From: Adiantum capillus-veneris
Taxonomy: Eukaryota > Streptophyta > Polypodiopsida > Polypodiales > Pteridaceae
Direction of reading: 5' to 3'
Assembly: GCA_014529385.2 (NCBI GenBank)
Contig: CM043942.1
Span: forward strand, 109,635,141-109,699,140
DNA length: 64,000 nucleotides
Shown: positions 11,741 through 24,059 of the stretch, piece after piece
Layout: each line of letters opens with the position of its first letter
How positions within the stretch are numbered: position 1 is the stretch's first letter
Notes under the pieces: generated by a model
The model's database searches: none
What the model saw: the letters and a program-made list of their open reading frames with translations, nothing else
What the model was told of the DNA's origin: nothing
Program-made: the position numbers and the translations under genes

Positions 11741-13415
11741 TCATGCAACAACTACCATGGTGCTCAAGGACATCACAAATCGTATGCATACATATTTGCT
11801 TGTTCGCAATGTTTGCACCGAAGGCCGCACGTGAGGGTGAGCAGAGGTCATCCCAGGAACGTCGTACCATCGGTGAGATGAATGTTGACGATTCTTCAAT
11901 ATCTTTCCATTACCATCACATATTTGAATAAAACACCCCTTTATGCAAGGTAACAATATACTTTTTACTTTTGATTGTGTTCTTCTTATCATAAACTTTG
12001 AAGTCTAAGGTGTTGCCTCTACTTGTTTTGTAGTGCTTGGCACAAAGGTTGCTTTTATGCACAAATAGTGAAAGGCTGCAGGTTAGAGAGGCCATGTGTC
12101 ACCACTTTTCCTCTAAAACAATCTTCTTTGTTACATCTTGCAGGTAGGTGCTTCAAATCCATGCTTATTAGGGGTGGTAGTCTCATCCTAATGTATATTT
12201 TTGTATTGTTTATTCCCAGCTAGATAAAAATACTTGCAAATTTGTACAACATATACTTAACAAGTGTATTCATTATATAGCTTGCAAATGTTGAATTCAT
12301 ACATGTTTTTGTTACAAGGTGACCTCTTGCTATGCTAGTTGAGTGGCGTTGTTTGCAAGAATGGCTCAAGGAACTGGCATAACATGAAGCTTTTACGGTG
12401 GCATAAAGCTCTCCTCAGCGGCAATGTGGCTCCCACTACACCAAAAATCATTATGCTAACATGGAGAGATCCCTAGTAGGACAATGCAAAAACTTTTCAT
12501 CAGCAGCAACACACCCTTTCCTAACATGAGGGCACTCCTACCAAAGATATTTTTATGTGATAGGTCACCCCAGGAGCATACCATGTCATGGAATGGATGT
12601 AAGAACTATGACCGCACTACTCCTTGGAAAGTGTTCACAGATGTATGTTTATCAAAGTTAATGAGAAGAAATTTGGACTTTTTTGTTTGTTGATGTGTAA
12701 GAGCACTCTAAGTCTACCATATTTTAGATTGTTTGATAAGTTAAATAAAATTTGTAGTCATTTAAAGTGTAAGTTTGTTTTTGTTTGGTAAGATTGTACA
12801 TGAGAAGACATAATAACAAAGAGATCTTGACGGAATAAGCCTCGATTAGATTCCTACCATGCACTTGTGATACCAGACCTCTCCTTGAACCCTTTGATTT
12901 CTATAATTGTGGGAAGTCCAAGGGTGGTCTATTTTCAAATTTTTAGCAATAACTTTTTAAAAAAGGAAATTTTGGTTATTTTAAAGTTTGTACACAGTCT
13001 AGGAGTTCATTCTGATTGTTTTCCTTCAGTTTCAATTTTTGATCGAGGGCACTCCTTGGAAGCCACTTTTGAAGGTGTTCATGTGAGATTTTGAGAAAGT
13101 TTTGTATGTAGGAAATGCAGTCCTTTACACAATAAAAAACATTGGTTCTCTGAATATTTTCAGATTCTATGGTTTTAATGCCCGTTCGAGCCTATAGATT
13201 AAGGAAAAAGTAAGAAATGTCTGTTTTACATCATTTTTTAAGAAATTGCCAACTTGCACGTTGATTTTTGGAAAATCCGAGTAGGATATGATTTTTTTGC
13301 ATCACACGATGGTCGAAGAGCACGATGAGATGAACAAATTTATGTGAGACAAGCCCAGACAGATTCGGAGCCAATTGAACACTAGAAGCTCTTGAAAATA
13401 GCCTTAAAAAAATAT

Positions 13416-13566
13416 TATACTTGTCATTTTAGGGCCCCAGGGACCCTCAACATGAGGGGCCACAAGGGCGCGCAAATTGGCCATCCAAAAATTTTGGATG
13501 GCCAATTTGCGCGCCCTTGTGGCCCCTCATGTTGAGGGTCCCTGGGGCCCTAAAATGACAAGTATA
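13416..13566. repeat. Perfect 75-bp-arm palindrome (hairpin 1)
   Basis: Arms 13416-13490 and 13492-13566 are exact reverse complements around a single central A at 13491. The arms carry GGGCCC-containing and GGGCGCGC blocks. Outside them the match stops at once. The transcript or single strand would form a very stable hairpin. Confidence 0.95.
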
Positions 13567-13667
13567 GGCTTTTTTTGATGCATAGCCATGAGATAGAATT
13601 GGGCAAATTAATGTATTCATAGCAAACTCCCTCCCCCCCAATGGCAAATAGCTAAACATTGTATCAT

Positions 13668-13827
13668 GCCATGCATTAACAAAAAGCTTGTACTTGTCAT
13701 TTTAGGGGCCCAAGGATCCTCAACAAGAGGGGCCACAAGGGCGCGCAAAGTGGCCCTTGTGGCCCCTCTTGTTGAGGGTCCTTGGGCCCCTAAAATGACA
13801 AGTACAAGCTTTTTGTTAATGCATGGC
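13668..13827. repeat. Near-perfect 75-bp-arm palindrome (hairpin 2)
   Basis: Arms 13668-13742 and 13753-13827 match with one mismatch around a 10-base loop (13743-13752). The inner part of each arm is related to hairpin 1. The unit lies 252 bp downstream of it, and the spacer between hairpins is repeated too (13567-13667 resembles 13828-13920). Confidence 0.95.
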
Positions 13828-13989
13828 CATGAGATAGAACTGGGCAGTTTAATGTATTCATAGCAACCCCCCCCCCCAAATGGCAGATACCTAAACCTTG
13901 TACCATGCTTATCAACCATTTTTTACTTCCTTGTGTCCATCCCCTGTTCTTGGAAATATCTTGGTCCCTATTTGTGCGTGGATGGGCAT

Positions 13990-14085
13990 TCTACGCGGCG
14001 TTGTGGTCCCTCTTGTTGAGGGTCCCTGGGGCTTCAAAATGACAAATAGGGGCTTTGTTTTAATGTATGGCCATGAGATCGAGTT
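13990..14085. repeat. Single arm of a third hairpin unit
   Basis: CTCTTGTTGAGGGTCCCTGG, a nearby AAAATGACAAATAGG-like segment and a TGGCCATGAGAT tail repeat the right arm and spacer of hairpins 1 and 2. The matching left arm is missing. It is a decayed third unit of the array. Confidence 0.75.
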
Positions 14086-16520
14086 GTAGTGTTTGATGTC
14101 CGGAGTATTCACTATGTAAAATTTTCCTATATCATGTGCGTTCCCCACAATGGATTGAGAGTAGCCCTTATAGGCCTTACCTACACATGTTTCTGTAACT
14201 TTACAAGAATATAAATTCCCTTCTGTTGAACACATGTGCTATGTTACATATACTTTAGTGAACTCCCAAGGTCAAAGGCCTCACAAATTTTGTGCACTCA
14301 GAACATTTAGCACTAGAAATCAACCAAACAAGGAGCCAATTTTTACTTCCTTGTGTTCACCTCGTGTTCTTGGGAATGTTTTGGTTAAGCCATTTCTTTG
14401 GTATTTAAAACCACATGTGACCCCTATTGTTATAGTATCCAACCAAAGGTTTCTTGATTAGCAGTTATATAGGTTCGAGTGATACATATCTTCTATGTTA
14501 ACAATGCATGCATATGTATCTATAATTTATGTTTACACTTTCTCTATCCAAATGAGCTACATAGTAAAAATCAAATCCGCAATTCAACAATTAAGTTCAC
14601 AAGGTGATAGCTATTGGTATGATCTTTAGCAATACCAAATAAATAGCTACCAATAGCGAATGAATAGGGATATTTAAGAAGGTTTGATACCAAAAACTTG
14701 TCAACACTACTCAAAAAGGTGGAAACTCAAAGGCTTTATAATATATATGATGAAACAAGAATCAATAATAAGTCACCCCTATATATCTACACCTCCATCT
14801 CAAGTTGTCATTTCTCTAAGTCAAGCTTAGCATAGGCATAGTATGAAAACAATAACATTTTGGAAAGCAAGAATTCAGCTTTCTCAACTTTGGAAATGTT
14901 GCTATTGATATATATTCAACATCCCCAAATGAGGACATCTTGACAAAGGTTATGATCCACTTAATAAGAATAACCATTAGTGATCAAACTTAAATCAAAA
15001 TATTGCATGAATTTCTTCATGGTGGAATGATTAAGACTTGAAACTTCAAACATCTTACAGGCAAATCAGAATATCCAAAAAAATCAACAATATTTCTCAA
15101 ATCTGTATGAAACTCCAGTAATCTAAATAAAATGTTCTCACTCAGTGCGACACCATTTAACAAAATGAAATATTTATATTGCATTTATAGAGGAATCCAA
15201 CCTCATAAAAATAATTACAAATGGAGACAATGTTGTTGCTATTAGGCTTCTCTTACAAGTATTTGTCTTTCTCATCTAGAGATTCATATACACGAGTATT
15301 TGTGTGTCTATGACACTAGGGAAGATAGTAGTACTATAGGGATGGCTTTTCTAAGAGCTCCTAGAGAGTACCTATTGGTTCAAGATTCTACAAAAATCCT
15401 ACTATTCTTATCAAAATCTTTTAACACGGTAGTGAAAGGATCCTCACAGAACAAAAATAGGGTGATTTCCATCTCTGCACATGGTTGCTTGCTCATGTCC
15501 TCTCAAAACAAGTTGACTCTGTAAGTAAACAACAGATTATGTGAGCACAAAGTTATAGAGTACAAAATGATATCATTCTACGAATCTATTGACAACTATA
15601 CAAAGAATAAATTATAAGAAAAATCTTTGATGACTCTCCATAGATAACACAACTTACTTACATTGTGAGACTCAATCACATGCTACAAAACTATAGATGG
15701 CGCACCAAAGCTATCAACAAAATAGCACCACCCAATGTTATGAGGTGTGAAGCTTAAACATTGAAAGCCATAAAGAGGTTAATTCCCTCCAGCATGATAA
15801 ACTTAAAGATGGAGATGATCTTAAGCTCTGAATGTAAGCTACAAGGGTAGTTTTCTCACCATTCTATCTTTATGTTGGAGATGAATCCTTGCAATGTCCA
15901 TGCACTATTCACACCTCCTGTTCTTGTGGTATGCAAGTCATGTGAGTTGATGCTTTTTCCACCTTCGGGATTAGAGGTTTCCATGTAGTGCGAGTGAATG
16001 AAAGTAGAAGGAGGAGAATCTTGTTTCATGCTGTAATGGAGGTGAGAGAAGGGAGAGGAGCTAGCTTGGTATGGAACTATGTGGTGGGCAAGGGGAAGAG
16101 ATGGGGGAGAAGCTTGCTTGGTGCTACAATGGAAATGGGAGAAAGCTAGTAGAGAGATAATGTTGGACTATAGTGGGTGCATGTGGTTGTTGCAGCCATG
16201 GAGAGCTTGGAAAAGGGTTTGTAGAGAGAGAAAATCACTTTTAGCTATAGAATAGGTTTGGAAAGACTTTGGAGGGTGGAAAATGATGTTTTGAAATTTT
16301 TTGGAAAAATTTAATTTTTGGAAATTTTTAGTGCACGTTTTTGACTTTTGGAGGTCAAAAATACTTTTTTGACCATGAAATAGGTTAGGGGACCTTTTAA
16401 GGAGGGAAAACTGGACCTTTTAAGGAGGGAAAACTTGAAATTTGAAATTTTTTGAAAATTTAAAATTTTAGTGTATTTTTAAATCCGGACCAAAAAGTGG
16501 GGGAAAAAAGGTCAAAGTGG

Positions 16521-16549
16521 CCCCCCCCCCCCCCCCCCCCCGCCCCCCC
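16521..16549. repeat. Poly-C tract with one G
   Basis: Twenty-one C residues, one G, then seven C residues. It lies near the right end of the insertion in Copia-1. Confidence 0.9.
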
Positions 16550-16759
16550 TCCTTCCCTTTTCCCTAGCCACCTCCCTTACCTTCTCACCAGGTAAGAGGC
16601 CATTAAGAGGTGTAAGGCTACCTTGTCCCCCTACTTTTTTGAGGGTATAGAGTGTGTCCACCACCCTCTTCTTATTGGCTGGCCTCTAATTAACCTTAAT
16701 CCCAAAGAGACCCTAGAGGGTTCATATTTTTCCTAATGACTTGGAGACTTATGACCCAA

Positions 16760-18510
16760 GGAAATCCTGAAGTTGTCAAGTTTGATGCATTATGCATATT
16801 ACTGTTGCAAGAGTCACTTTAAAAAAAAAACAGGACTAGAAAACGTGTAATTGAATAGGCTTGTATTGCTTCTCAAAGAAAGGGTGGTAACAGCAATGTA
16901 GCCACTTCTTATGGTTCTGCTGCGAGTGGCAAAACTTATGTTCCCAATGCTTCTGATGGCAGCACTGCGTCTGGCAATTGTGGTGATAAGGGCAAAAAGA
17001 AGATGCGTTGCCATTATTGTAAAGCTAATGATCACTTGATCAAGCAGTGTCCTAAGTTGAAGGCCAAAGAGGCTAAGAAGGAAGAGGGTGGTTCCACTGC
17101 AAATGCTGGTTCCACTATCATTGCAGCCATTGTGTTGATGCAGAATGGGCTTTTAGCGCAGAGTGCACTTACAATCCTACTGTCCATGATGCATGCATGT
17201 CAGTTGCTGCAGATTCACATGTGTGGTATTTCGACAGTGGTGCTACAGAGCACATTACCTCACATCGTGAATTGTTCACCTCTCTCGAGTCTGTCCCTCA
17301 TGGGAATTCAGTCACTTGTGCCAACAATGCCTCTTATCCGGTTCAGGGAGTTGAAAAGATTGTGCTTACTGCTGCAAATGGCACTTCTTTCACACTTGTT
17401 GATGCAATTTATGTACCTGGGATCAAGAAGAATCTTTTTTCTGTATCTGCACTTGCTAGACTTGGACTTGTAGTCAAATTTGTGGATGACAGATGTACAG
17501 TTCATGATCTCAATTTTGGTGATGAAATTGTTGCATCTTGGCTTTTGTGCCGTGGGCTGTATAAGCTCACTATGTATGACAAGTGTGGACAAAATTTTGC
17601 AAATGCAATTGCTGATTCAAGGGCTATTTCAGATGCAAAACTTTGGCATGCATGTTTTGGTCATATGAATTTTGCCAGTTTGCTGCGTTTGCAGAAATCT
17701 GATATGGTTGCTTCTTTGCCACCTCTTGAAGCACCTGTCAAACATGTTTGTGAAGGCTGTATTTTGGGTAAGATGCAGTGTTGGAAGTTTCCAAAGGATA
17801 GTTCAATTAGGCCACATGCAGGTTGCAGCTTGTGCATAGTGATATTTGTGGGTCCATGCAAACTCTGTCCTTGGGCAATTACCTTTACTTCGTGACTTTC
17901 ATTGATGATTACTCAAGGCATGCATGTGTATTTTCACTTAAAGCGAAGTCTGAAGTTTTTATGGGCTTCAAACAATTCTTGGCTATGGCTAAAAATGTAT
18001 CGAAATGTACTATGGGCACCCTCCGTTCTGATCGAGGGGGGAGTATATGTCTCATGAATTTAATGTATTTCTGGCTAGTCGTGGGATAAAACACCAATGT
18101 ACAGTGTCTTATACACCTCAACAAAATGGTGTTGCTGAGAGGAAAAATAGGTTACTTATGAAAATGGCACGATGTATGGTAAAAAATCAAGCTTTGCCAC
18201 ATTCTTTTTGGCCTGAGGCCATCATGTGTGCCACGTATGAACTTAACACGTGTCCTACGAAAGCTTTGCAGTCAATTACTCCATATGAAGCATGGCATGA
18301 TAGAAAGCCTTCTATTGAGCACATGAGTTTTTGGCTGTTTGGCATATGCTTTTGTGCCACAAACACAGTGTAGAAAATTGGATGCTAAGGCTGTCAAATG
18401 TGTTTTTGTTGGTTATAGTGCTGAAAGAAAAGGTTACAAGTTGTATCATCCACAAACAAATTGTACTCTCGTTTCACGGGATGTAGTGTTTGTGGAAGAT
18501 TTTGTTTAGC
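16760..18510 (+). pseudogene. Copia-1 gag 3' end, protease and integrase (decayed)
   Basis: Coding resumes after the insertion with VVKFDALCILLLQES. A retroviral zinc knuckle CHYCKANDHLIKQC (CX2CX4HX4C) is encoded at about 17009-17050. The aspartic protease motif WYFDSGATEHI is at about 17224-17256. The GAG-pre-integrase zinc motif is at 17640-17780 (LWHACFGH, then CEGC). The integrase core follows after frame changes: LVHSDICG near 17826, LRSDRGG near 18020 and YTPQQNGVAERKNR near 18110. Stops and shifts occur at about 17820, 18040 and 18370. The product would be the processing protease and DNA-joining enzyme. The order protease, integrase, RT identifies Ty1/copia. Confidence 0.9.
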
Positions 18511-18566
18511 CCTTGCTGTCATGTACTAGAGACAATAATGTAAGCTCACAGGACATTTAAGACACT

Positions 18567-19790
18567 TTGTTGCCTCTTTTTAGTGGCGGAAGTTCGAATG
18601 TAAATTCCAATGAGACAAATGTACAGCCTATGGGGGATTCAAAAAATGTTATAAATCAGCCTATTACTAATGTAGATGTACATGATGTACTTGATGAGGA
18701 AAGGGCTGAAAATGAGCAGGCTAGAGGTATGCCAAAATGTCTGGTGCATACACTGCGTGTTAGTAAATTGGATGCACCTTTGTCTAGTCGTACTCGTTCA
18801 GGCTCTCGCCATGCATCTTATGCATCAAATTGTTATGCTTTGGCTGTGTCTAGCTTACATGATGTTGAGGAACCTCTGTCTTTTGATGAAGCACAAAATT
18901 CAAAACATTTGATGGCTGCCCCATGCAATCAGAATATGATGCACTCATAGAAAATGACACATCTTTATGTGATTTTCCTCCTGGCAAAAAGGCCATTGGT
19001 ACAAAGTGGGTTTACAAGTTGAAACACAAGCCGGAAGGTGAGATTGATCGCCATAAGGCTCAACTTGTTGCAAAGGGTTATGCACAACAAAAAGGTATAG
19101 ATTATGAAGAGACTTTTGCTGCCACTTGTTGCATGACTACTGTGCCTTTTCTATGTGCATTGGCAGCTCATTTTGGTTAAGATGTACATCAATCAGACAT
19201 TGTTATTGCTTTCTTGAATGGTGACATATTTGAGGAAGTTTATGTAACGCAGCCTCACGGTTTTGTCAAGAAAGAACAAGAGGACAAACTGTGCAGATGT
19301 AAGAAGGCTTTGTATGGGCTGAAGTAATCTCCTTGTGCTTGGTATGAGAAAGCTGACACTCATTTGGTCAAACAAGGCTTTCGTAACAATCCAACAGAAA
19401 GTACATTGTATGTAAAGCGTGAGGGTGATGTACTTCTCATTGTGGTTCTTTATGTAGATGATTTGCTGATCACTGGACCAAATGAGAGACATATTGCTGA
19501 ATTTAAGGCTGATTTGAATGCTAATTTCAAAGATGAGAGATTTGGGGTTGTTACATCATTACTTGGGTATACAATGTAAGCAGTGTGATGGTGGTATTGC
19601 CTTTGTCAGAAAAGTTACATAGAGACATTACTATGTAAGTTTGGACTTGAGCATTGCAAACCTATTACCACTCCCATGGAAACAGGTTTGAAGTTGAGTC
19701 TACATGATGCTGGTGATCCTACTGATGTCACTCTTTACCAAACTGCTATTGGCTACCTCATTTATGTATGCCATCATGAAAAAATTGGAC
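18567..19790 (+). pseudogene. Copia-1 reverse transcriptase, truncated
   Basis: The linker (18567-18900) leads to the RT domain. GTKWVYKLKHKPEGEIDRHK is at about 18991-19050, KGYAQQKGIDYEETFA follows, then LYGLK-stop-SPCAWY and the catalytic box YVDDLL at about 19451. Stops occur at about 19178 (TAA), 19325 (TAA) and 19577 (TAA). TPMETGLKLSLHDAGDPTD and IGYLIYVCHHEK are the last recognisable residues, and the sequence breaks near 19790. RNase H and the 3' LTR are missing from this copy on this strand. Confidence 0.9.
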
Positions 19791-19792
19791 CC

Positions 19793-20099
19793 CCTTGGGG
19801 CCATGTAAGGATTCCTAATTTTAAGGGATTAAAGCTAATTTTGTAGGGGATGGAGGGAACAAAGACAATAAATAGGGCTACTTTTGTAGCTCTCTCTCTA
19901 ACTTCTCTCTAGATAGGAGAGGGGGGGAAAGTAGGGAATGAGGGTGGTAAAGTAGGAGGAAGAGGGGAGATAAAGTAGGATAGAGAGGGGGGTAAAAAGA
20001 GAGAGAGGAGTAAAAGTAGAGAGAAGAACCATTCTCTCTCTACCTATCACCAAACAAAGAGAATAAGTAGTTATGACAAAATCCACTTTTCAGTTGGTG

Positions 20100-20100
<1 letters not shown>
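19793..20100. mobile_element. Start of a second insertion with an end related to that at 11088
   Basis: CCATGTAAGGATTCCTAATT followed by TTAAGGGATTAAAGCTAATT closely parallels 11089-11131. As there, it is followed within 150 bp by a CT/GA-rich stretch. It interrupts Copia-1 RT. The other end of this element could not be found, so the full extent is unknown; it may include the duplication at 20100-20720 and the genes beyond. Confidence 0.5.
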
Positions 20101-20720
<620 letters not shown>

Positions 20721-20728
20721 AATAGATA

Positions 20729-20850
20729 ATGCATCATCAAAACATCCATCTAATAAAGCCTAAAAATTGAAATTTTTAAAATTGAAAAATTTCAAAACAG
20801 ATAATGCCACATCATCAAAACATCCATCTAATAAAGCCTAAAAATTAAAA
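20729..20850. repeat. Short direct repeat
   Basis: CATCATCAAAACATCCATCT followed by AATAAAGCCTAAAAATT occurs twice (about 20731 and 20810), separated by AT-rich sequence. Confidence 0.8.
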
Positions 20851-21018
20851 TTTAAAAAATTTAAAATTTAAAAATTTCCCTCCTTTGAGCTCAAAAATTG
20901 AACCTTTATATGTCTACATATGAAAAAATATATTTTTAAGTCTTTTTATCCCAAAAATTGTCTGTTTATCCCAAAAAGTATATCTTATCGATTTTTTTTC
21001 CCATCATAACTTTCTACC

Positions 21019-21657
21019 ATGTCTCTTCGCGACATAACCAATGAATCACCTACGCCGTCATCTACTAGGTCAACTAATGTCATTCTGCGTCTACCGATCG
21101 AATTTGCTCCCACAAAAAAAAATGACGAGAAAGCATCTCAACCGGCATCCGTATGACGGTTTCGAGGAGAAACCAATGTTGACTTGTGGCTTGATGGAGG
21201 GTTGAATCCAAAAGATCCGCTCGTAGGCTATCATCCGACATTCCGTACACTCCCAAGCTTAATCAAATATGTGGGAGAAGGAGAATGTGGTCTTCTTGGG
21301 TATTGTAAGAGATTGGACTCCAATCACGCAGGTGTGTCGGCATATTTTCGACAACAATGTCAAGTGTTACACATTCATTCCACAAATCTCCAAAAACAAC
21401 TACATTCCACAAAGAAACAAATCAAAGATCTTAAAGAGGATATGAAAGCTACAGAAACAGAGGTAACTAAGCTACAGATTGCAATGATGCACCTAAAAGC
21501 CACTCCATTTGGCATGCGTGAGCATAAGAGGGAGTTCTCTTCCATTGAAAACTTAGCCTCTAATGGAGGGGCACGTAAGAAGCGGATCACGGCAACCAGG
21601 TATTTTTTTTTAATTCACAGTGTTCATAACTCTCAAATAATTTCCATCAATATGTAA
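21019..21657 (+). pseudogene. N-terminal exon of a transposase-like gene, coiled-coil region
   Basis: An ATG at 21019 opens a frame (MSLRDITNESPTP) that meets an in-frame TGA at 21154-21156. It then continues in the same frame as a protein with LWLDGGLNPKDPLVGYHP and a heptad-rich coiled coil (LQKQLHSTKKQIKDLKEDMK, then ETEVTKLQIAM). A plausible splice donor, CAG|GTATTT, lies at 21599/21600, and the acceptor CATAG|GTT ends at 21777. The joined frame is not clean as read, which fits decay. I do not recognise the family. It seems to be the first exon of the gene that continues to 23839. Confidence 0.5.
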
Positions 21658-21780
21658 CTCGATTCACCTTTTGAAATAGGACATATATACAAGATATGTG
21701 TGGAAGTTTTAGACAAGAGGACCGTTGCAATATTTTGCTAGGATGCATCTGAAAGAAAGATATACTTTACATCATAGGTT

Positions 21781-22330
21781 GTGAAAAGGAAACACATGAA
21801 AGATGCCATCACAAAGGAGATCCTAAAAAAGATCTCTAACCTTGTGTCTGAGGATGATGTCCAGAGAGCTTGTGATGAGGTTGGGATCAGCACAAATGCA
21901 TACCATGCACTTCATGGATTGATGAAAGATGCATTACGAGAGCAAGGCATCACTGAGATTTTGTTTCCTATTCCACATAGGGTCCGACTTGCAAAAAAAG
22001 CAAACAATGATCTCGTCCGGGAATCCCTTGGCGAATACAAACACATTGAAGGATCCATGATGTACTCTTCCACAAGTGCCAAGTCACGTGGTAATATAAA
22101 GGGAGGCAATACTATTCCTAATGGGGCAAAGCCTTTTGGTTATCATCAATTCAACAATATTTTTGTTGACTTAAACGACTACAACGAGCTATGGTTAAAT
22201 TTTATGCTTTGTCTCCACAAGGTAATACAAATTGTAATGTCATTTTTTATTTGTATTGAATATCATTAGTATAACAATTCAATTCCTGTGTTGTTTCAGT
22301 ACTTGGAGAGAAGCTCATATTTATTCTTAA
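21781..22330 (+). pseudogene. Middle exons of the transposase-like gene
   Basis: The frame reads VKRKHMKDAITKEILKKI and ends near FMLCLHK at a plausible donor (CAAG|GTAATA, 22220). The acceptor GTTTCAG at about 22299 is followed by GEKLIFILKLDECQIVKGLR in another frame. A frameshift near 22350 then joins the next ORF. KLDECQ followed by conserved hydrophobic sequence looks like the region around a first catalytic Asp, but that is inference. Confidence 0.45.
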
Positions 22331-22339
22331 GCTAGATGA

Positions 22340-23839
22340 ATGTCAAATTGTCAAAGGACTGAGACACTCATGAATGAGGCAATGTTTTTTACAAAAGTCG
22401 ATACTATCGGTGATCATTCTCAAAAACCATCATTTAGTGTACAATCGGAAAAAGAAATATGGTGGTTAAGAGCTTTTGAAGTTCCGAAAGAGACTCATGA
22501 GGTGTTGGCATGGGTCTTCTCTATGATCCCGTGGATCACAGAGGTTATTAAGGCACAACTAGAGGGAGAAAAGCTAGAAGTAGATGGAGTAGGTACATTT
22601 GATGTTGAGTGGCACTTAAGAGGTGATCTAAAAACAATCAAATGTATACTTTGGTGTAAACAAGGTGCTTCATCACTTCTTCCTTGTCCATATTGTGTAC
22701 GAGGATACAAGGAGAGTACTCGTGGCTCCACGTCTTCAAAGAAAAGTGTCAAAGGAAGTCAGGCAACAGGGTCAATGGATGATGATGCAAGGGATTGGGT
22801 GTGCTCGGTGTTGAAGTGTCCTATCATGGAGGTCCCCAATCGGTCGACAAAAGATAAAACATGGCATCCCATTATCAAATTTCCACTTACAAATGTACAC
22901 TTTTGCACTTTGCATGTCTTTATGCGTTTATTTTATCGCTTGTTAAAGCTTCACATAGAGTACGCTTTCACAATGAAACCACTTTCCAGATCCGTGGAAG
23001 CCATTGGAATAGTTGAAGCAATTCTAAATTCGACTGGATGTCATGGTGGCAATGTTTCTATCATTGGTGAGGTGGAAAATATGCATGAAGTGCCAAAAAA
23101 AGTATCTATGAATGGTGTGAAAGCACGTAGGTTTTTCAAAAAACCAGAGATGCGAAAGGAGAGGGGTGAGGAGGATGCTCCATGGGAGCTATGGAAAGCG
23201 CTTTGCAAGTGTAAAACCGATCAAGATTCAAATCCCGTGCTTGTAAATCTGCATAGGCAAGTGTGGCACCACTTGGAGTTAGTGCTTCAAATCATGTGGA
23301 AACCCCCAACCAAGCAACAAAATTTGTTCAAACATCACATTTCGAATTTCACTAAAGCATTTGTGAAAGCGTGGGGAGAGAGCAATATCACACACTACAG
23401 TTACTTTGTTCAGTTCAAATTTTGATGCTATACATAAACATTCATTTGATCTAAGCATTTTTTCTTGATGCAACATATTTTGTATACGCATGGAGCATTC
23501 TTTATGTCAAAATATGGTTCATTAGACATGTGGAGCACTCAAGGAATGGAAAAATCACATTATCAAGCCAAAGGTGTTTACTTTAAAAATACACGTCACG
23601 GTGGTGGAACTACGAGATCCAACTACATGACGGAGATGTTTGATTGGTTCTTTCGTTGTTCTTTGGGGAGATGTCATGCCATAGAGCGAGCGCGAAAGTC
23701 AAGTCTTGCCAAGGAGGTTAGGAGACACTCTCGACTTACTGCTAAAGAGAAATGGAGAAACTCCACCGGATTCCTTAATCATGCTAGGTGGTGTGAAAAT
23801 CGCCATAGAGTGGGCAAACGTTGGTTACCCAACATGTAA
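22340..23839 (+). pseudogene. Transposase-like core of unknown superfamily
   Basis: The first ORF (22340-23425) holds CPYCVRGYKE, a possible zinc-binding CxxC pair, DLKTIKCILWCKQGASSLLP and FPLTNVHFCTLHVFMRLFYR, a layout usual for DDE-type transposases of poorly classified families. A gap of about 40 bp with an in-frame stop (possibly a short intron) separates it from 23465-23839. That part reads YGSLDMWSTQGMEKSHYQAK and NTRHGGGTTRSN and has a basic C-terminus. The GMEKSHYQ...RHGGG block recalls C-terminal motifs I have seen in uncharacterised transposon proteins of protists and animals; I cannot name the family with confidence. The H3-like gene starts 220 bp downstream on the same strand. 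Confidence 0.5.
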
Positions 23840-24059
23840 AACAAATGATGCTATGCAATGTAATGTTTCTGTTTGTAGATGTCTTTGTTGAGTTGCATAT
23901 AATACTTCTCCATTTATCCATTTTTTGTTTTTTATATTTTGATGATATTAAGAGTTTTTTTAAGTGGCCTGGTCAAGTGTGAAGAGACCTTTTTTTTAAA
24001 AAATAGGGGGCTTTTAGAGAAGAGGGAGTCTCATTTTCAATCTTCCCCCTTCTTACACA

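Larger units (their letters stand above)
11086..16757. mobile_element. 5.7-kb insertion within Copia-1 gag, unknown class, with imperfect inverted ends
   Basis: Gag is continuous on either side, so this stretch is an insertion. Its left end holds TGTAAGGAATCCTAATTTTT then AGGGATTAAGG. Its right end, read on the minus strand, has a similar layout: GGGTCATAAG, ATTAGGAAAAAT and GGGATTAAGGTTAATTAG. The left end also resembles the sequence at 19796, where a second insertion cuts the same Copia-1. Inside are a C run (11364-11377), a long CT/CCCT-rich tract (11478-11740), an array of hairpins (13416-14078) and a C run (16521-16549). No transposase ORF is recognisable, so it may be non-autonomous. 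A clean target-site duplication was not found and the edges are uncertain by about 15 bp. Confidence 0.5.

Noticed and set aside
11449-11751. Glu/Arg-rich minus-strand ORF
   Set aside because: It is the complement of the CCCT-rich tract and has no domain.
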